Shown piece by piece: positions 7,143 through 10,281 of a stretch of 10,281 bases of DNA. The position numbers and the translations under genes are program-made. The stretch covers positions 1-10,281 of the forward strand of contig CANJHY010000164.1 in the NCBI GenBank assembly GCA_947474275.1, read 5' to 3'. Every line of letters begins with the position of its first letter. Positions within the stretch are counted from its first letter, which is position 1. The notes below the pieces were generated by a model, which saw only the letters and a program-made list of their open reading frames with translations, was not told where the DNA came from and searched no databases. The DNA is from PALSA-1004 sp947474275. Its GTDB lineage: Bacteria; Pseudomonadota; Gammaproteobacteria; Burkholderiales; SG8-41.

Positions 7143-7185
7143 ACAAACAACTCGACGAAATAATTTTCCCTGAAAGGAGACTGTA
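7139..7185 (+). promoter_or_regulatory. A+T-rich leader and strong ribosome binding site of atpE
   Basis: The gap between atpB and atpE is about 70% A+T over 7139-7175, in a GC-rich context, and ends in AAGGAG (7174-7179), six bases from the ATG and the best Shine-Dalgarno of the operon. The segment CTGAAAGGAGACTGTAATG resembles the atpE initiation region of E. coli as I remember it (CTGAAACAAACTGGAGACTGTCATG), which is known to boost translation so that enough c subunit is made for the multimeric ring. The enhancer role here is inferred from that resemblance. Confidence 0.6.
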
Positions 7186-7458
7186 ATGGAGAAGTTGCAA
7201 CTAATAGCGATGGTTCAGGCTTACACCGGAGTCGGTATTGGCCTGATGATCGGTTTGGGCGCCGCCGGCGCGTGTATCGGCGTGGGCATTATGTGTAGCC
7301 GCTTTCTCGAAGGCGCTGCGCGCCAGCCTGAACTCATGCCGCAATTGCAGGCGAAAGTTTTTCTGCTGCTGGGCCTGATCGACGCGTCTTTTATTATCGG
7401 CGTCGGCCTTGCCCTGTGGTTCGCAACCGGCAATCCGTTACTCGCCAGCCTGAAATAA
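7186..7458 (+). CDS. atpE: F1Fo ATP synthase subunit c (Fo, AtpE)
   Basis: Subunit c is the proteolipid that forms the rotating ring of Fo. The 90-residue product is a two-helix hairpin: helix 1 at about 12-38 with glycine-rich packing (GVGIGLMIGLGAAGACIGVGI), the polar loop ARQPE (45-49) that contacts the central stalk, and helix 2 at about 57-81. Asp66 in LIDASFIIG is the ion-carrying carboxylate (Asp61 of E. coli). I see no glutamine in helix 1 at the position used by Na+-binding rings, so the ring is inferred to carry protons. The start has a strong AAGGAG. The IDASFIIGVGLALWF version of helix 2 and the CSRFLEGAARQPEL loop region look betaproteobacterial to me; this is an impression from memory. 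Confidence 0.98.
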   Translation: MEKLQLIAMVQAYTGVGIGLMIGLGAAGACIGVGIMCSRFLEGAARQPELMPQLQAKVFLLLGLIDASFIIGVGLALWFATGNPLLASLK

Positions 7459-7487
7459 TTTCCGGGTATTTTTAGCAGGGGCAGTCC

Positions 7488-7958
7488 ATGAATCTAAACG
7501 TCACGCTTGTTGCGCAGGCAATCACGTTCATCGTGTTTATTGCGCTTTGTGCGAAGTTTCTCTGGCCGCAATTGATCACGGCCCTTGAAGCCCGCCAGAA
7601 GCAGATTGCCGACGGACTCGCTGCCGCCGAACAGGGCAAGCGCTCGCTGGAACTGTCTTCGAAGCAGGCCGACGAGGAAATCGCCAAGGCGCGCGCGCGC
7701 GCCGCTGAAATCATGGGGCAGGCAGAAAAACGCGCCTCGCAAATGATCGAAGAAGCGAAAATGTCGGCACGCGAGGAAGGCAATCGCGAAAAAACCGCCG
7801 CCAAAGCCGAAATCGCGCAGGAAGTTTCGCGTACCAAGGAAGCGTTGCGCGCCCAGGTCTCGCTGCTTGCCATTGCCGGGGCGGAGAAAATTCTGCGCCG
7901 CGAAGTCGATGCCAAGACGCACGCCGATCTGTTGCAGGCCGTACAGGCGGAGTTATAA
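7488..7958 (+). CDS. atpF: F1Fo ATP synthase subunit b (Fo stator, AtpF)
   Basis: Subunit b is the peripheral stalk that ties subunit a in the membrane to delta and alpha in F1, stopping the alpha-beta hexamer from turning with the rotor. The 156-residue length equals that of E. coli b. It starts with MNLNVTLVAQAI and a single membrane helix (about 5-25), then FLWPQLITALEARQKQIADGL (24-44), closely similar to the E. coli hinge region. A long charged, Ala-rich segment (about 40-120) is the dimeric coiled coil, and LLAIAGAEKILRREVD (126-141) is the conserved delta-binding end. The ATG follows CAGGGGC (AGGGG at 7477-7481) and lies 29 bases after atpE. Only one b-type gene is seen, so the stalk should be a b homodimer. 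Confidence 0.97.
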   Translation: MNLNVTLVAQAITFIVFIALCAKFLWPQLITALEARQKQIADGLAAAEQGKRSLELSSKQADEEIAKARARAAEIMGQAEKRASQMIEEAKMSAREEGNREKTAAKAEIAQEVSRTKEALRAQVSLLAIAGAEKILRREVDAKTHADLLQAVQAEL

Positions 7959-7965
7959 GCCGATC

Positions 7966-8502
7966 ATGGCTGAATTAGTCACCATCGCACGACCGTACGC
8001 TGAGGCCGCGTTCCGGCTGGCACGCGAAAAATCCGCTTTCGACCAGTGGTCGGAAATGCTGCGGCTGCTCGATATCATCGTGCAGGACGAGCGCGTTGCG
8101 CGCTCGATCGGCGACCCCAACGTGAGCGGGCAGCAGCTCGAAGGCCTGATTCTGGGAATTTGCGGCGAACAGCTCGACGGCGCCGGCAGAAATTTCGTGC
8201 AGATACTGGTACACAACAACCGGTTGATTGCAGTGCCGGCGATTCGCAAACTGTTCGAACAGTTGAGACTTGAGCATGAAGGCGTGCTCGAAGCGCAGAT
8301 CCATTCGGCATTCGCAATCGATAGTGCGCAGGTGAATGAACTGGTTAAAAAGCTTGAAGCGAAATATGAGCGCAAAGTCCGCGCCGAGGTCAGCGTCGAT
8401 CCGCAATTGATCGGCGGCGTCAAAATAGTGGTCGGCGACAAAGTATTTGACGCGACCGTGCGCGGCAAACTGGACGCGATGTCCGCCGCGCTTACCCGTT
8501 AG
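7966..8502 (+). CDS. atpH: F1Fo ATP synthase subunit delta (F1, AtpH)
   Basis: Subunit delta sits on top of F1 and joins the alpha N-termini to the b stalk. From the ATG at 7966 the product is 178 residues (177 in E. coli). It starts with MAELVTIARPYAEAAFRLA, the usual N-terminal helix, and ends with the family signature DPQLIGGVKIVVGDKVFDA (145-163) followed by TVRGKLDAM. The same frame is open upstream to a possible start at 7867, but those 33 extra residues overlap the 3' end of atpF out of frame and have no family resemblance, so 7966 is preferred. The start is seven bases after the atpF stop. The nearest GGAG (7949-7952) is rather far away, so coupling to atpF is likely. Confidence 0.96.
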   Translation: MAELVTIARPYAEAAFRLAREKSAFDQWSEMLRLLDIIVQDERVARSIGDPNVSGQQLEGLILGICGEQLDGAGRNFVQILVHNNRLIAVPAIRKLFEQLRLEHEGVLEAQIHSAFAIDSAQVNELVKKLEAKYERKVRAEVSVDPQLIGGVKIVVGDKVFDATVRGKLDAMSAALTR

Positions 8503-8515
8503 TTAGGAGTTACAG

Positions 8516-10057
8516 ATGCAACTCAATCCGTCAGAAATCAGCGAACTTATCAAGAGCAAGATGCAGAATCTGGGTACGGCGAGCGAATCGCGCACCCAGG
8601 GCACCGTGATTTCGGTGACCGACGGCATCTGCCGCGTGCACGGTCTGGCTGACGTCATGCAGGGCGAGATGCTTGAATTCCCGAACAACACCTTCGGTCT
8701 TGCGCTCAACCTCGAGCGCGATTCAGTGGGCTCGGTGGTGCTCGGCGAATACGAGCATATTTCCGAGGGCGATCCAGTGAAGGCGACGGGCCGTATTCTG
8801 GAGGTCCCGGTCGGTCCCGAACTGATAGGCCGCGTAGTCAATTCACTTGGCCAGCCGATCGACGGCAAAGGCCCGATCAACGCCAAGTTGACCGACGTGA
8901 TCGAAAAAGTAGCGCCGGGCGTGATCGCGCGCAAATCCGTGAGCCAGCCGGTGCAAACTGGTTTGAAGTCTATCGACGCCATGGTGCCCGTCGGCCGCGG
9001 CCAGCGCGAACTCATCATCGGCGATCGCCAAACCGGCAAGACGGCGGTCGCGGTGGACACCATCATCAACCAGAAAGGCAAAGACCTTTTCTGTATCTAT
9101 GTTGCGATTGGCCAGAAAGCATCGACGATCGCCAACGTCGTACGCAAGCTCGAAGAATACGGCGCGATGGAATACACCATCGTTGTTGCCGCCAGCGCAT
9201 CGGAATCCGCCGCCATGCAGTACATCGCGCCCTACTCGGGCTGCACCATGGGCGAGTATTTCCGTGATCGCGGACAGGATGCGCTGATAATCTATGATGA
9301 CCTGACCAAGCAGGCCTGGGCCTACCGTCAGGTTTCCCTTCTGCTGCGCCGGCCGCCGGGCCGCGAAGCCTATCCGGGTGACGTGTTTTACCTGCACTCG
9401 CGCCTGCTCGAGCGCGCCGCGCGCGTGAACGAAGCTTACGTCGAGAAATTCACTGGCGGCAAAGTCAAAGGCAAAACCGGTTCGCTGACCGCATTGCCGG
9501 TGATCGAAACCCAGGCCGGCGACGTGTCGGCATTCGTGCCGACCAACGTTATTTCCATTACCGACGGCCAGATCTTCCTCGAAACCGACTTGTTCAACGC
9601 CGGCATCCGGCCTGCCATCAACGCTGGTATTTCCGTCTCGCGTGTCGGCGGCGCCGCGCAAACCAAGGTGATCAAGAAACTCGGTGGCGGCGTGCGTCTC
9701 GCGCTGGCGCAGTATCGCGAGTTGGCGGCGTTTGCGCAGTTCGCGTCTGATCTGGACGAAGCCACCCGCAAGCAGTTGGAGCGCGGCCGCCTGGTAACCG
9801 AGTTGATGAAACAGCTGCAATATCGTCCCCAGCAGGTTTGGGAAATGGCGCTGACGCTGTTTGCCGTCAACAACGGTTATTTCGACGACGTCGACGTCAA
9901 AAAAGCGCTGGCTGCTGAAAAAGCGCTGCGCGATTTCGTGAAATCCAAGTACACCAAGCTGGCTGATTCCATCGAGAACACCAAAGACCTCTCGAAGGAT
10001 GACGAAGCCGAGCTGCATGAAGCGATCAAGGACTTCAAGAAAAACGGTTCGTATTAA
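8516..10057 (+). CDS. atpA: F1Fo ATP synthase subunit alpha (F1, AtpA)
   Basis: Alpha alternates with beta in the F1 hexamer and carries the non-catalytic nucleotide sites. The 513-residue product has exactly the E. coli length, so residue numbers can be compared directly. It shows the N-terminal helix that meets delta (1-25), a beta-barrel domain, the P-loop GDRQTGKT (169-176), Walker B LIIYDD (257-262), ITDGQIFLETDLFNAGIRPA (348-367) and SVSRVGGAAQ (373-382). Arg376 in the last motif matches the arginine finger that reaches into the catalytic site of beta. The helical C-terminal domain ends in KDFKKNGSY. The start has a good TAGGAG (AGGAG at 8505-8509, six bases from the ATG), 13 bases after atpH. 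The gene is complete, with no unusual features. Confidence 0.99.
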   Translation: MQLNPSEISELIKSKMQNLGTASESRTQGTVISVTDGICRVHGLADVMQGEMLEFPNNTFGLALNLERDSVGSVVLGEYEHISEGDPVKATGRILEVPVGPELIGRVVNSLGQPIDGKGPINAKLTDVIEKVAPGVIARKSVSQPVQTGLKSIDAMVPVGRGQRELIIGDRQTGKTAVAVDTIINQKGKDLFCIYVAIGQKASTIANVVRKLEEYGAMEYTIVVAASASESAAMQYIAPYSGCTMGEYFRDRGQDALIIYDDLTKQAWAYRQVSLLLRRPPGREAYPGDVFYLHSRLLERAARVNEAYVEKFTGGKVKGKTGSLTALPVIETQAGDVSAFVPTNVISITDGQIFLETDLFNAGIRPAINAGISVSRVGGAAQTKVIKKLGGGVRLALAQYRELAAFAQFASDLDEATRKQLERGRLVTELMKQLQYRPQQVWEMALTLFAVNNGYFDDVDVKKALAAEKALRDFVKSKYTKLADSIENTKDLSKDDEAELHEAIKDFKKNGSY

Positions 10058-10091
10058 TCACTGACCGTTCGCATCAGTCAAACAGGCAAAC

Positions 10092-10281
10092 ATGGCCGGC
10101 ACAAAAGAAATACGCACCAAGATCAAGAGCGTGCAAAACACGCGCAAGATCACCAAGGCGATGGAAATGGTCGCGGCGTCCAAGATGCGCAAGGCGCAGG
10201 AACGCATGCGCGCCGCGCGGCCCTATGGCGACAAGATACGCAATATCACGGCCAACCTGGCGCACGCCAATCCGGAGTACA
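10092..10281 (+). CDS. atpG: F1Fo ATP synthase subunit gamma, N-terminal part (partial)
   Basis: Gamma is the central rotor shaft of F1. The first 63 codons are present and the frame is still open at the window end. The N-terminus MAGTKEIRTKIKSVQNTRK followed by ITKAMEMVAASKMRKAQ (20-36) is the conserved first long helix of the shaft, including the MVAASKMRKAQ segment near the catalytic interface. The start is 34 bases after atpA and has an AGG (10084-10086) five bases upstream. In this operon type atpD and atpC should follow outside the window. Confidence 0.96.
   Translation, partial: MAGTKEIRTKIKSVQNTRKITKAMEMVAASKMRKAQERMRAARPYGDKIRNITANLAHANPEY

Noticed and set aside
7686..7702. Alternating GC run in atpF (GCGCGCGCGC)
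   Set aside because: It encodes the Ala/Arg-rich coiled coil in frame and is short. It is ordinary for GC-rich coding sequence.
8843..10018. Long minus-strand open frame (391 codons) inside atpA
   Set aside because: It is antisense to highly conserved atpA. The openness follows from the codon usage of atpA, and the translation shows no recognisable motif.

Overview
This window comes from the chromosome of a proteobacterium, most likely a betaproteobacterium. All thirteen genes lie on the + strand and are packed tightly with short overlaps or gaps. The taxonomic guess rests on remembered family resemblance of the ATP synthase a and c subunits, AtpI and YidC, not on a search, so a gammaproteobacterium is not excluded. 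The gene order yidC-mnmE-mnmG-rsmG-parA-parB-atpIBEFHAG is the conserved order known from the neighbourhood of chromosomal replication origins in many bacteria. I therefore infer that the window lies near oriC, although I see no DnaA-box cluster inside it.

Layout. Bases 1-168 are the last codons of yidC (membrane protein insertase). They overlap the start of mnmE (158-1498), the GTPase of the MnmE-MnmG tRNA wobble-uridine modification complex. A 190-bp gap (1499-1688) holds two near-identical 16-bp parS centromere sites, at 1511-1526 and 1594-1609. Next come mnmG (1689-3581), rsmG (3578-4207, 16S rRNA m7G methyltransferase), parA (4209-4982) and parB (4989-5855), the chromosome segregation pair. 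ParB should bind the two parS sites about 2.6 kb upstream of parA. An 89-bp gap (5856-5944) carries a small hairpin and a good sigma70-type promoter. It is followed by the F1Fo ATP synthase operon: atpI (5945-6316), atpB (6336-7142), atpE (7186-7458), atpF (7488-7958), atpH (7966-8502), atpA (8516-10057) and the first 63 codons of atpG (from 10092), cut by the window edge.

The genes fall into three functional blocks: tRNA and rRNA modification (mnmE, mnmG, rsmG), chromosome segregation (parA, parB, parS) and energy conversion (atp). All reading frames look intact, key catalytic residues are present where I checked, and I see no mobile elements, CRISPR arrays, tRNA or rRNA genes, or signs of recent transfer. 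No previously undescribed system is evident. The points most worth a second look are the paired parS sites between mnmE and mnmG, the mnmG start that these sites confuse, the parB-atpI regulatory gap, and the A+T-rich leader of atpE. No stretch longer than 300 bases lacks a gene.
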